DNA of 64,000 nt, taken from Rostratula benghalensis (Eukaryota; Chordata; Aves; Charadriiformes; Rostratulidae). Positions 35,885-49,137 of the stretch are shown here, piece after piece; position 1 is the first letter of the stretch, and the number at the start of each line of letters is the position of its first letter. The position numbers and the translations under genes are program-made. The DNA lies in the NCBI GenBank assembly GCA_013399305.1, contig VXAI01000302.1, positions 845,171 through 909,170 of the forward strand, read 5' to 3'. The notes below the pieces were generated by a model. It was not told where the DNA came from. It did not search any database and worked only from the letters and a program-made list of their open reading frames with translations.

Positions 35885-38800
35885 AAATATTACCTGTTTT
35901 TGTGCTCTGACAGCTTAGTTCTAATATATTTTATCTTCAGAGAACCTCAGTGAGTTCGTGAAGTGCTGTTTCCTTTTAAGAGCAGGGAACTGAAGCACAA
36001 AGAAAGGGCCACTGAGGTGAGTTGCCGAATCCTGAGGGCAGCTCCTCAGGGGGAGTGGAGCGTGTGAGGGGGCCTGGAGCTCTTCGAAAGAAGCCACCCC
36101 ACTGATAAGTCCACATGTGTGCAGGCCTACAGAAAGCCATTAGGAAGCGCTTCGAGAGGGGTGTGTGTAAAACCACACCTCAGGGCGTGTGAGTGGGAGA
36201 GGAGGAGCAGTCCCAGCTTTGAAGTCTCATCCAGAAAGCAGGTTACCCAGGTTTAGGTCCCTCCTTTGCCCAAGGGGATCCAAACCCACTGCTCCCACCT
36301 CCTTTTGGAGCTCCTTAATCTTTGTGCTATGGACCACTCTTGGGTGGCAGTACCACCACCCTTCCTCCTGAAGCTGTGCCCACCCAAGGTCCTTGCAAAA
36401 GGTCCTTGACCCTTTCCTTCTCCCATGCCTTCAGCAAGTATCAGCAGCTGCCTTCTGCACATGTTCCTTGTTGTAGGCTGACCACATCCCACAGTAATGG
36501 GGGTGGTGGTTAAAGCTGGCCTGAGCAAGCAGGCTGCCAGCCTGAGGTTAAAGGCCTCCGTAAGGGGATGTGTCATAACAGCTTGGCACATACACTTCGG
36601 AAAAAAAGAACCTGTTTACTAGCAGCACAATGTTGGACAAGGTCCTTCAAGCATGGGGTTTTTTGCATTAAAAAGGATGTGAAACCAATTGAACTGTCTG
36701 TGTCTCATGTCCCCTTCCCATCTCCCCCATCCTCCACCCCTTCCAAGTTTCAAAAGATTAAACATTTGTTGGGAAGCTTCTATTCAAACCTTCTGACTTC
36801 TGGCATATTTATACATATATAGATGTGTCTGATTATTGTGTGTTCCTTATTCCTCAAGTGGAACCCTACAATCTCTGTCTAATTAATACCAGTATGAGAA
36901 GGAAAAGGCATGTAGAACTTTGTTCTGAGCACAAAGTTAGCATAGGTCTTAATAAGGAGTGTTCTGCAGTGGACACTGAATGAAAATTGATGCCAGTACA
37001 ATTTGCTAAAGCATGAGGTTTAACTTGGCATTTATACACCACGTTACATCTCTTCTGGCTGATATTATACACTTCTTAAGCTTTTGATCTGGAGATCTAA
37101 GAATGCCATACAAACAGTAAATTATTTGAACTTTCCTATGTTCTGAGAAATTTCAAATTGCAGCTTTTTAAGAAATAAAACAAATAAAGCGTATTTACTT
37201 TAGCAAGTAGTTTGGACATCTAACTTTAATGGTACCCTAGCAAAGTTCTGTTTTTGTTTATTTTGAAAGAATTAAATATACAAAAGAAATACATAGTTAA
37301 GGAAAGGTCTTTTGTTCCTTCACAACCATCCTCTTGCAATCAGAATTTAGCAGTTAATTATGAAATATTCTCTCCGATTTGTATTGGCAAGAGCCACATA
37401 TTTTTCATGCAAGTTGCATCTAATTCACTACTGAGCCTGTGAGCATGTATCCCAGCCTTTTCCCCAAGGTTGTGAGGCTGCAGAGTAACACAATAAATTC
37501 CTTAATAAAAGGAGTCATTATGCCTTCTTGAGTTCTTCTTGCTGTTACTTCTGTATAAAACTCAGGGATGTTTTGCATACTCCTATGAGCACAGCCTGTT
37601 TTCATGACTAGGGCTCCAATGTGTATAGTATGGATGCAAATGTTCAAAATGAAAATATGTTTTGATCATAAGATCAAAGTGTGTCTGGTGTAGAGCAACT
37701 AAAGTAGCTAGTATGCAAACCTACTGTCACGAACATCTCACCTAATGGCCAAAGACTGATCTCTATGGTCGGGGAGGGGAAAGGCAGGGCTTGTTTTTAT
37801 TGCAAACTGTGTACGGAAGGGAGAGGTTTCTCCTTCTTACTTTTCCCTTAGAGCTGAGTTTATTGATACTCTCAAGTGCAAAAAAGGAATGTAGAGATTT
37901 CTGGGAATTAATTGCTAAAAATATATTATGCTAGATTACTGTGAAGATACTGTAAACCATAGAGTTGTCTTGCACATCCATCTGTTTTTTCAATTCTCTG
38001 CCTTTCATGGGTTGCAAAATAGCAGACACCAAAATTCAAGTTGTGTTAGGTGAAGGAAGGAAGCCAGTTTCGGAGTTCAGGATATATCCAGCCACTACCC
38101 TTTTCGTTTAAGCCACATAAATATTTAATATTAAGCTACTGTGTTGAAATCAAACCAAGTTAGACTTATGGATTGGTTTTATGGACCATTAATTCTACCA
38201 TGGATATATCTTGGAGATTGATTGGGAGTAGTGCCAGTAATAGCACTTGCTGTTTTTAGGTCAATCTTCATGGTTGTTTTAAGAGCTGTCATCTTTGCAT
38301 TGTGTGTTATAGTAACCCACTATTGTTCCTAATATGACATAAAGGTTCATAATTTTACAGTACAGGAGAGGAAAAATATTTTTTGGCTAATACCATCTGA
38401 ACATCTGGAATTGTTAGAAGATTCAATAATTCTCCTAAGGTTTGCATTTCCTGAAGCGGTGTATGTGATAAATGCTCACCAAGACATGATATATCTTCCT
38501 TGTAGTTTTCTGTGGTTTCTTTCTTCAAAGGAATGAAGTTTTAAGACTAAGTTGCAGACAACACTACTCCAGGTCTGTAGCTCAATTAAGTGTCCGGTAA
38601 ATTGCTCAGTTACACAGTTCCATTCCTAGTTTAACAGCAACAAAGTGGAGCTAAAAAGCATCTGAATGAATAATTAACATACTCCTATAAATGTGTACTC
38701 TCCTAGGTAACAACTCTATTCAGAAGAAGAAATATTGGTCTCAGTTATTACTGTGGGGCTTGTATTGTTGTGCTGTGCTGTTCCAAGGCCTTGAATTCCT

Positions 38801-40507
38801 GACGAAACCTGGTGTTTTGGTGTGAGAAATTCCCCTTCCTACTGCTCACCTTCCCCCAGGGGCTGGCTGCCCTCCTCCTTACCCCTACTCCCAGTACCTC
38901 AAGGTCACTGGCACCCAGTGGGGTTTGAGCAAGAGGTGTACTGAGAGGACTTAGTGCCTTGCACTAAGGTCTGAAAAGGCAGGGAGCAAAGAGAGAAAAC
39001 GAATATAGGCAGCAGGGAGAGAGAATGCCAATGAACACGGTTGTGTAGAGAAGATGCAGCCACGTGAAGACAGCAGATGTTATCACTGCTGGCACCAATA
39101 CTGGATGAGCATATTGAGTTGTTAAGTATAGATTATATCTTGTAGCAATTCTCACGACTCCTAAAACACGTCAAAATTGCCTGCAACACAGTGGATGATT
39201 TATATAAAAGACTAATATATTTTGTTTGCCTAATAAGGCCCCTTGCCAAGACACTGCAGCTCCTCTATGTCTTGTTATGGCTTTCCTACTGAAACAAGAT
39301 GAGGAGGAGGGTAGCTGTCATTATAGCACACTCATGATGAAATGGTTGGCCCCTTCAGCTGCTCCACGCTCAGAGGGGAGGTAAACTCCTTGGGCAAGCT
39401 GTGTTGGATGCTAGGTAGCAGCAGTTCCCTTTTGTCAGAAAAGCCAGGACTTTTTTTTCAAGCACTGGAACAATTAGCTGACGAGGCGCCTAGTGAGTAA
39501 GGAATATTTTTAAACACTACTGCAAATTCCATGCTGTAGTGTTCCTTTTCCACATCTCTTTCCTTGAATGCTGTCTTGCAGTTGCATAGGAAGAATACTA
39601 AGTGCCCAGTCAGCTTCTTCCTCTGTTGCTCTTCAAACCTATTTCTTTCCCCATGGCTTTTCTTCAGAGCAACGAGGCTTCTGTTGCTTCCCAGAAAAAG
39701 ATTATTTCTCTACTCAATTCTTGTCTCAGCCAGAGGGGATGAAACACAGTCTGGACTTGGGCATGTCTGTAGTATAGTTTCACCTTGAGTTAATTGTTTG
39801 CTGTTTGGAAAGGCTAGTCTGGACACTACCTGAATGTTTGTTTTCAGGCTATAAATGTTTGCAGGTCATGCTGAAGATGAGGATGTATGAGCTTTCTGTA
39901 TACACAAAATTGACTAGACTTTTGTAAATGAATATGTGGTGATATGGTCTTGCCTTTTGCTGACATAAACTTTTGGCAGTTTTTTCTGCTGTGAAATAAT
40001 ATTTCACAGTATACTGGGCTATGAAGGGTTTTTTTGATAATTCTAGCAATTGATTTTGGCTAGAGGTCCACCCAACAGAGATGACTAAGATTCTTCTCTT
40101 CCCTTTGTCAAATGATAGAAAAAAAAAAAATATGGAGGCAGGGTGGAGGACAGATGGAGATTTCTATCAATGCCTTACATTTGTGTGTAAGTGGATCTCT
40201 TTCCTCTTTACCAGCATAAGATTAACATTAAGGCTTTCTCTAAATACGTTTTCATGCAAGTTTGCTCTATAAACATCTAAAAAACTATTAACAAAGCACA
40301 TCTTGGGGACTGGCATGTGCATCTCTCCTTCCCACTTCTATGCAGTGTAGTCAAGTCAGGACAAGAATGATGACAGAAGATAAAATAGCACACTACGTGA
40401 CATGATATTCCAAGGTCAGATTACTGTTCAATTTCACTCTGTGTGGATGCATCTTTTCTTACAGTCATGAATATTAAACCCCTTGAAGTCGATGGAGTTA
40501 CGGGAGT
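35885..40507. other. Intergenic DNA, no gene recognised
   Basis: Base composition is somewhat more balanced between 35940 and 36600, where both strands carry open frames (up to 112 codons) without recognisable domains. The remainder is A+T-rich. No RNA gene or repeat could be assigned with confidence. Confidence 0.55.
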
Positions 40508-41415
40508 CATGGACAGGGACTGAGAGCACCCTCAGCAAGTTTGCCAACGACACCAAGCGGTGTGGCGTGGCTGATATGATGGAAGGAAGGGGTGCCAATC
40601 AGAGGGACCTGGACAGGCTTGAGAAGTGAGCCTATGTGAACCTCATGAAGTTCAACCAAGCCAAGTGCAAGGTCCTGCACCTGGGTCATGGCAACCCCAG
40701 GCAACCCCACAGGTTGGTTGGATATTGGATTGAGAGCAGCCCTGAGGAGAAGGATTTGGGAGTGCTTGTGGATGAGAAGTTCAACATGAGCCAGCAGTAC
40801 ACACTGGCAGCCTAAAAAGCCAATCACATCCTGGGCTGCATCAAAAGAAGTGTGGCCAGCAGGCTGAGGAAGGTGATTCTGCCCCTCGGCTCTTGTGAGA
40901 CCCCACCTGTAGTACTGTGTCCACATCTGAAGTCCTCAGCACAAGAAGGACATGGACCTGTTGGAAAGAGTCCAGCGGGGGGCCATGAAGATGATCAGAG
41001 GGCTAGAGCACCTCTCCTATGAAGATAGGCTGAGAGAGCTGGGGTTGTTCAGCCTTGAGAAAAGGTGCCAGGGAGACCTTGTAGCAGCCTTCGAGTACCT
41101 AAAGAGGGCCTACAGGAAAGATGGGGAGGGACTCTTTATCAGGAAGTGTAGTGTTAGGGTGAGGGTTAATGGTTTTGAACTAAAAGAGGGTAGATTTAGA
41201 TTAGATATTAGGAAGTAATTATTTATCATGAGGGTGGTGAGAGTCTGGAGCAAGTTTCTCAGGGAAGCTGTGGATGCTCCATCCCTGGAGGTGTTCATGG
41301 CCAGGTTGGATGGGGCTTTGAACAACCTGGTCTGGTGGAGGTGTCTCTGCCCGTGGCAGGGGATTGGAACTTGATCTTTAAGGTCCCTTCCAACCCAAGC
41401 CATTATATGATTCTA
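40508..41415 (+). mobile_element. CR1 LINE, 5'-truncated, about 0.9 kb, catalytic motif mutated
   Basis: The element begins at the reverse transcriptase active-site region: LSKFANDTKR stands where the CR1 family has LSKFADDTKL, so one catalytic aspartate is asparagine. It then runs through the C-terminal ORF region (DLLERVQRGAMKMIRGLEHL and [16 protein letters not shown] in one frame) to a 3'UTR ending TTATATGATTCTA. In-frame stops and indels make it inactive. Confidence 0.95.
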
Positions 41416-44312
41416 GCTCTTTCACTTAGTAGACATACAGCAGAAAATAATGAATACATAACAAGTATTCATGCCCTTGGCCAATATCTGAAGTATGAAC
41501 CTCAGATATGAGTTTGGCCTAGCTTACCTCACAGTTACTGATACAATATTTTTATTCAGTGAAACCATACTTGATTAGTTTATGTCAGTAGGAAAAGACT
41601 GGGCTGGACAGCAGAACAACAACTTGGCTACTCTTGGGTCCACTTGGGTCCACAGTGGATCTAAAAGTTAGCATCAGGATAACATAAACTCCGGTGGAAG
41701 CCCTGCTGGCACGCTCTGCCCCTCTATCTGTCAGCAAAGTGAGGCTGTTGTGGGAATCTGTTAGTGATCTCACTTGTTCAAAGTGCCGAAGCAATTCTGT
41801 TATCAGTGCTGACATTCTGTAGCGTTAATTACAGTAGGTTAAAGCCCTTGCAATCCTAAATGTGAGATTGCAGTGCTGAGGTTTTTCTTTGATCAAAGGC
41901 ATCGATAGGTTTCCAAAGCTAGGGAGCCAGCAATTGAGCATTCACGTGCAGTGCTGCTTCTTCCAGTTACCTTTGGATACGTCTCATTCCTAGCATCCTA
42001 GTGGAGTAGTAGGACTAAGCCTTTAGTAGTGGCAGCTCTTGACTTGGGTTTCATTCTGTGAAAGTAAATTGGATATAAGAGCACTTCTAAGAATGGAGTC
42101 AGGAGCTGGGAAAATTGTGGGTTTGGTGTTGGGTTTTTTTTTGTACTCTGCAAAGTTGACATCAACTGAGCATCAGCTAAGTCAGAGAGCTGGATTTGTG
42201 GAAACCTACTCTTTCACACTAAATCTTTGTGTTTATCTTGCTCAGTTTCTCTGTGGACCTCTTTAGGTCTGGCACTGAGATGCATATCCTCAGCAAGGAG
42301 AATACTACAGTGTTATGAATGTGAGCTTTTAAAAAGCAGTTCAGTTGGGCAGTGTTGACTTAATTAACTTCCTGCCTGTATATTACTATGACCTAGAAAA
42401 GGTGGACTTAGGAAAGATCATAAATATTTCCATATTTGTCCTCAGCCTGTATGGTAATAAGAACTGGACACAATTCTTCAGAATTCAGGGAAAGTCACCC
42501 GTGGTAACTCCAGACAGGTTTCAGTACATGAAACCGCAAGAATTATCCATGCAAAATTTTTCTCCTGGTCTAAAACAATATGCTTCCCTTTATTAGTTTA
42601 CAGCTTTAAGTATCAAAGGCATAATGTTTGAATTGCATAGCACAGCAACAATTTTTAGAAAGAGTCTAAGTGATTTTGGACTATTTTCACATGTGATTTT
42701 CAAAAGCAACAACCATTTGGAGGACAGGTCTCACCGGTAGTCCAAGATGCTTAAACTTGTGCCTCTTCTGAAAGCGGGACTTGGGTTCCTAAGCTGAGAC
42801 GTGGCTTTTGGTGTCTTATCCACACCCTCTCTTCCCTCAGCCAATCTCGCAAAGGAAGCCCCTGCAGGCATACTCTGGGGTGGAGATGATGTTTGATTTG
42901 AAGTCAATGACTGTCAGTCCTGCCAGACTGGTTGGCTTGTGCTAATCCTTTTTCAGAAATGGGGCCAAGCTTAGGCATGATACTCCAAATGGCGTGATGT
43001 TTGCTTAGCATCAAGAAAGAGGTTTGAACGCAGTCTCTTGGGGACTACTGTTCTATTATTTTTTGAATGAGTAATTGCTTCAGAGTGGGGGGTATAGAGA
43101 GTAATGCTATTTGCTGAAAAGAAAATTAGGCATGGGTGTGCCCAAGTGACAAGTGAGCAGCTGACTTCTCAAACAGCATTGGAGAATGTCTCCTTGTAGG
43201 CTTATATTTCTTTGTGGATAGACTCCATTCAGATGTGAATGTATGACACTCATGAATGTCATGGAAATTTTAACGTTTGTACCTTGAGCTGGAATTTGAC
43301 CCTTATTACTCCTAGTGAAATATGCAATGGATTGTTCAGCTGCAATTCATACCCTTAAGGATTTAAGAAAAAACAAAAAAACCTCCAAAAAAAGCAAACA
43401 AACCCTCCCACCCCCAGAATAAAATGCATTTTTGGCCAATGTTAATGTACTAAAAGCTCTTTATATTAGAATGCTGAATGTAGTTGGATCTTTTAGCTTT
43501 TCACTTGTACATGTTTAGGCTCGATTTGCCAGCAAACATAATAATAGATTATTTAATTAAGAGTCATTTAAACTGAAGACTGATTACACACTGCTTACAA
43601 ACATTCCACACTGAAATTAACTTAATTTTTCTCCTTAGTAATTTGAATTTGTACTTGTCCTTCATTTGACATACTTTTAATCTACTGATGCCTAAATGAT
43701 ATTCATAATTTAAATATGTGATCAGGAAGAAAAATTAAATCAACCTCACTCATCTTGTGTTTAACTGAGAAGTTTATGAACATGAGTTCTGAATTTTTGC
43801 AAACGTTACGCTATTGGACAAATTTGCTGGGAATTTGAGGTAATTTTAAAGCCTTTTTCTTCAATTTGAAGTGCGCGTTAATATGGAAAGAATGTCTTCT
43901 GGAGAAGTCTTGACTACCTGTCAGCTTTAAATCAAAGGATAGAAATAAGACCTTTTTTTCATTATGTGATCTCATCTTCTCATGACTGAGTAGGATTTTA
44001 GTTATTTTGTTCAATAATTGACTACATCATGATTAACATGTATAGTTTTATTAATCATCATCTTCAGTTAATCAACATGTAAATACATTTATTGTACTTC
44101 CAGTTATTTTTTAAGAAAGATTTTGCAACACTGATCTGGTTTAGCTAATGTCACTGTCTGCTGTAAGACGAGACACAATCCAAAGCACAAAGCAGAGGGA
44201 AAGGACATACATACGCCATATACTAAATACACATAAAGCCAATGAAATGCTGAAAGCAAGTTCCAATTACACTATTTTCTCATTACTTCTGTTCCACAGC
44301 AACCTGACCCAG
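41416..44312. other. Intergenic DNA with a candidate conserved block
   Basis: No gene recognised. An A/C-rich tract lies at about 43366-43420. The A+T-rich block 43440-43760 and the motif cluster at 44027-44090 look like possible distal regulatory DNA. Confidence 0.5.
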
Positions 44313-44397
44313 TTGAATATGCCCCTGCTTGTTACAGGGGAGGTTGGACTAGATGACCTTTTAAAGGTCCTTTCCAACCCAAACTATTCTATGATTA
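44313..44397 (+). mobile_element. CR1 extreme 3' fragment
   Basis: About 85 bp carrying CCCCTGCTTGTTACAGGGGA, then GGTTGGACTAGATGACCTTT, then TCCTTTCCAACCCAAACTAT and TCTATGATTAT. This is the CR1 terminus with its 8-bp-type end motif and is less diverged than the 1.2 kb copy. Confidence 0.93.
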
Positions 44398-46043
44398 TTT
44401 GCCTTTTTCCATCTAGGAAGTAGATATTCAGGGCCCACTCTTATTAAAGCTCATTATTAATTATCTAGAATACTTGCAGACTTAGACACTAAGTTTGGTA
44501 CTTGCCAGTCTTGTCTTTGATGTTATTTTTTGTGCATTAGAGATGTGAACAAAAATGAAAATTTCTCAGGTTAAATATATACCGTGTATCATGACTACCT
44601 ACATACAGGCTCTTGGTGAGAGACCAAATAGTTTGGAACTTGTAGAGCACTAATCACAGTGGGTTCCTAGACAACAGAACCAGTCATAATGTTAATTTGT
44701 ATTATATAATAACTAGGGCTTTAATCTAGACAGATCAAAAGGTGCATGATAAAATATTTGGAGCTGTTCCTTTTGAGCCCTAGCAAAAGATGCAGTCTTT
44801 CTTAGTATTGAATATTTGTCTAATAAAGCCCCTTGTGGCAAAGCCCATCTTCATAGCAGTGCCCTTCAGTAACTTAAAAATACTGGGTTTGGAAGTAAAG
44901 CTGAGATCCTCAGGACTGAGTTTAGTTTAAATAATAAATACTGGCAATAGTCTGTCTGAAGGAAATAATCTTCTTTTAGGTGTCATAGCTCTGATATTCC
45001 TCCTCACCTGAAATTGCCAGCTCTAGGTGGTGGAAAAGGAGAAACATTCATGTTGACGGCTGTGTCCCAGGCAGAACAGCAACAGCCAGAGAGCTTACAA
45101 GAGGAAGCTGGGCAGGCTTCACAGTGGTACCTGCCCACTGAGTGAACCACCTTTGGCAGAGTCAGTTTTCACAAATTGTTTTGGTTTTGCTGGATGAGCA
45201 AATTAAAATACAACAGCCTTGCCTGACCTTTCCCAACCAACTCTGTTCTCCACTGTACACTATGTGAAAATGAATTTGCTTTTTGTTGGGGCATGTTTTA
45301 GTGCACTGATTTGGCTGTTTTAATGAACAATGTGGATATCCCAATTTCTGATATCCTGTGACAGGTATCTCAAATGCTAGGCCAAAATTGTGTTTGTGTT
45401 TCCGTGGAGCTACTGAAACTCTTGGTGTCACTTGAACTAATGACAAAGTTTGGACTCCCATGATCAACAAATCTGAGAACTCTCCAGACTCATGATTTTG
45501 AGTAGTATATAAAACAAATATGTAACAATAGTACATAGGGAAAAAGAGGAATGGTAGAACTGAGGACCTGAGTGAAACACAAACATCTTTTTTTTATTAT
45601 TATTTGTTTACCGAGCCCCAAAACTATATATTTGCTAAGTATATATTGCTAACAATATTGAAAAAAATATAGTTGGGAAATTTACTCATGGACAGATCTT
45701 TATAGCATTTGTTGTTCTCCTTGCTGTGGAAAGAAATACAGATATCTGGGAGATGGAGAACATGGAGAATAAAACACATATATAGAAATAGCAGCTATTT
45801 ATGCTACTAACATGTAAATGAGTCAAAAGTCTTCCTCAAACCATAACTTCTCAGAGTCCAAAAATTATAGGTTTAAGAAACATGGTGATCTAGTACAATG
45901 CTATACTAATACTTGTTTACCTCCTGTATTTCTTCAATAGCTTGAATAAGTGTCCACAAGTCACCTGGTATATGGCTCCCGTGGCTGTAAGGGGTGGAGC
46001 CAAATTTATACCTTGTCTTTTGTCTTTACCACATCACAGGCTG
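44398..46043. other. Intergenic DNA, no gene recognised
   Basis: A+T-rich DNA. The 124-codon minus-strand frame at 45162-45536 has no recognisable domain, signal or splice context. Confidence 0.55.
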
Positions 46044-46160
46044 GAAGTGTGGTTCTAGCAGAGAGGAAAACGGATTGGGAATTGGGAGAGTTGGCTTCTG
46101 TTCCCTCTTTTGTTACTAACCTGCTATGCACCCAGTTCAAGTCACTGCAGCTCCTCCGCC
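46044..46160 (+). mobile_element. MIR-like SINE remnant
   Basis: The motif order GTGTGGTTCTAGCAGAG, ATTGGGAATTGGGAG, GGCTTCTGTTCCC, TACTAACCTGCTATGCA and TTCAAGTCACTGC follows the MIR plus-strand body (gtggttagagc, tgggagtcaggag, gggttctgttccc, ctgacctgctgtgtga, caagtcactt). It lacks the 3' part. Confidence 0.6.
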
Positions 46161-46925
46161 CTTCAGCTCTGTCTGGATTGTCTGTCTATACTGTGGTCTC
46201 ATCAGAGCAAGGGCTACCTTACTCTATCTGCTGTGGTCCTATTGCCATACAAACACTAATAAGAATGATATTTCTTAGATCTAGCTGAAAAAGTTGTACA
46301 AGTTAATCACTGGGTTAATTTGGTACATCTTCAGGGTTTCTAACTTGTCTCCTTATACAAGCAGATTCTGACATCCTGGGCAAAACAGCGGAGCTTGTGT
46401 CCTTCTGCATAAGCTGGTTGTCTGGTTGTGCATTTTTGACCTAGGAAAATGTCCATTCTTGAGGGGTTTTTAAGTAAAATAAATCCCAGAATGCTGGTGT
46501 GAAAGCAATATGGCTGGAATGACTGTGACGTAGCAGTTATAAGCCTTGAGTTGAAAGTGCACGACAAACAAATTCTGAACAGGTGGGTATCTCTCACCCT
46601 TGTTATTTGCAAAGATGAAGCCCAATTGCTAATGACTGGAGGAAAAGAAAAAGGCTTGGAGATTCTGTGGAGAAGAATATTAGGGGGAGGGACAATGAGA
46701 GAGAAGTTAATAATGAAATAGATGTTCTATAAAGGTAAACTCTTCCTTTAGGCATATTAAAGCCATAGGAGTTGGTAATTATGGAGGTGGTTATGAAGGT
46801 GAAATGCAGAAAGGAGTACAAGTCCAGGTCCAATTAATATTGTCAAAACATGGCAATTGTGTTCATTAACTAGATTAAGTGACCTATATGTGAATCACTT
46901 CAGTGACACCCAGCAAGAGACTTAA
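46161..46925. other. Intergenic DNA, no gene recognised
   Basis: A+T-rich sequence with short chance frames on both strands and nothing else that I can support. Confidence 0.55.
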
Positions 46926-46960
46926 ACAACTGAAACTTAAATCTGGCTCAGTTGGCTTAT

Positions 46961-47032
46961 TTTACACAAACCAGTTTGCAAAACATACTTAGAAACGCCA
47001 TTGCACATGCTTTGCAAACTGGCTTGTGTAAA
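46961..47032. repeat. Hairpin: 26-bp inverted repeat with 20-nt loop
   Basis: The left arm (46961-46986, starting TTTACACAAACCAGTTTGCA) and right arm (47007-47032, ending TTTGCAAACTGGCTTGTGTA plus AA) are reverse complements at 24 of 26 positions, separated by 20 nt. Weaker complementarity continues outward to about 46930 and 47060. It could be a degenerate palindromic DNA-transposon (MITE) remnant, an ancient palindromic repeat, or a miRNA-like precursor. Confidence 0.85.
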
Positions 47033-47060
47033 CTAGAGCAATAGGTCTGGATTTGCTTTT

Positions 47061-49100
47061 ACCTTAAAATTGCTTGTTAAATTAAGCTAAATACCCTGCT
47101 TACTTTGTGCCACTGTTTTTGACAAATCATGTAGGTAAACACTTGGAGCAAGATGACAAGATCCAGGATCATAAAAGAGCTGCTAAGGCTTAATATTCTA
47201 GAAATGGAGTGTATTGCGAAGAAACGCTGATGATATAAACTATATGCCATCTTTACCAAGTCTAAGTTAAAAGTGAAGGAAAAAAGCAACTTGAGAATGA
47301 CATTTCATCCTCAAATTCTCAGCACACTAGCCTATTGCAAATTCTGCAGTCACTGGCCTTTATAGCTGAGCTAACAGGATTAGGAAAATCACAAGATTTT
47401 CATTGTTCTCTCTTTCCTCCTGTTGACATGGCCACAGTGCTGATATGCTGTGAAGATCCCATGGCATGGACTCCTGCCCCTCCCAGGCTGCTCTTTGTTG
47501 GATGGCTGTGCAAAACAGCTTGAAGCACAAGATGCCCAGTGCAGACTCTTGAGTTTTCTCCCTTGTTACAATGCAGGAGCTGATTCCTGCTGCTTCTCTA
47601 TTCTCTTCTTCTTCTTCTTCTTCTTGCTGGTTTTCATCCTTCCTTGTTCATTCCCTTCAGCTACCTCCTCTCCAGTTTGTGTTTCTTGGGCTCGGTGCTG
47701 TTGTCTTCTGACACTGCATCATTCTCCACAATCCTGTCCCTGTCCATCCCCAATTCATTGAGGCAGGGAAGTTTTCCACTCCCACCAGACCAGAAAGCAG
47801 CAAGTTCCATGCTTATTACTACCCTGATTGGTTTATAAATCCCTCTAAGCAGAATGCTGTTTTCTTACCTAACTGTACACCCGACAGCAGGGGATACTGT
47901 TTTTAAAAATCCACACCCTGAAGTCAGCAAATATATAAAAATTAATTCAAAATAATCAGATGATCAGGTTATTCAGTTTCACCTTGGAATCAACTGCTGA
48001 AGATCATTAGTTACCTGTCTCAGGGCTAAGAGTAAGCAATTCACAATATACTAAGTTCATATTAGTCTAGGAAAGACATTTCTCATCAGCTCTCTTCTAT
48101 GGTGCACTGTATGTACCCTTCTCTATCTTACAGATACAGGACACCTAGAGCTGTGTGTGCTGTATCTTCCTTTGAAAGATGGCAAAATCAGAGTGCCTGA
48201 CCCTCTATTATCTGGTCAGAATATTTTTTTTTTTTTTTTTGTGAAACCAAGCAGGAAAAGTATAGCAGGAGATATAGACAGAAAATGTGCAGGGACAGGA
48301 TTATAGAAAAATATTGTAATCCTGGCTAGAAACTTTTAACTTACTGGTGAGTCATCAGTCATCCAGTCACTCCAAAAAGGAAACCTGTAGTAGAAATATG
48401 GAGAGACCTTACTGTGCAAAAGTAAAGAGCAACTGAGAGAGAACAGGAAACATAAAAAAGCTAGAAGTTTGCAGCTGAAAGCTGTGCTAATGGTAGGAAG
48501 AACAAGCACCAAAGTTTTCAAAAAGTGATCCGTGTCTCTCTTAATTTCCAAACTAACTTTTCATCTGTTCTTAATATATGTCTATCAAGTGGAGATTTGG
48601 TGAAAGGCAGGGAAAAAAAGAAACCACTCAACTATTAGCCTACACTGATAATTAAGCACACAAGCTAATAGCCTGATTACATGTTAAAAAAAGAAAAAAA
48701 GAAAAATCCACTGTAAGAGATTAAAACAAGGGGATTACATTCAATTGGAACAGGGATTAAATATTTTTCCTAAAGGCTTTTAGCACATTTTCCAAAGACT
48801 TGCTTATGAGCACAATTTCACTGATGAAAAGTATTTCTTTTAGAGATAATAAACTAAATAATCACATAATTAAGTCATGTGAAGTGCAGTACTAGTAAGC
48901 TGATGATAGTATGTTTCAGATATGCGAGAGCTCTTGTTGGGCTTTTGGGGTTTTTTTCACCAGTAAACTCTATAAAATCCCAAGACTGACCTAGCAGGAT
49001 TGTTTTCTGAAATCACTCTGTAGCAGTTTCACTGAGCTATTAAATGGGAAAGATGATTTGAAAGCGTTCAGAAAAGGGAAGCACACACACTTCAACACTA
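47061..49100. other. Intergenic DNA, no gene recognised
   Basis: A+T-rich DNA with a (CTT)7 microsatellite at 47605-47625 and a T run near 48226-48240. The 103-codon frame at 47450-47761 is largely made of low-complexity Ser/Phe/Leu codons from the pyrimidine-rich tract and is not credible. Confidence 0.6.
47605..47625 (+). repeat. (CTT)7 microsatellite
   Basis: Seven perfect CTT units in a pyrimidine-rich tract. Confidence 0.95.
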
Positions 49101-49137
49101 GGGGAACTGAGGCACAGATGAGTGAAATTGTCTAACG
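49101..49137 (-). mobile_element. Possible MIR fragment
   Basis: GGGGAACTGAGGCACAGATG followed by AGTGAAATTGTCTAAC resembles the MIR reverse-strand core (ggaaactgaggcacagagag, gtgacttg). Too short to be certain. Confidence 0.35.

Noticed and set aside
35981..36045. Possible MIR fragment (AACTGAAGCACAAAGAAAGG)
   Set aside because: Only one short motif agrees and the following order of MIR blocks is not visible.
40507..40926. 139-codon minus-strand frame
   Set aside because: Antisense shadow of a CR1 element.
47450..47761. 103-codon Ser/Phe/Leu-rich frame
   Set aside because: It arises from a pyrimidine-rich tract with a (CTT)n repeat and has no domain or splice context.
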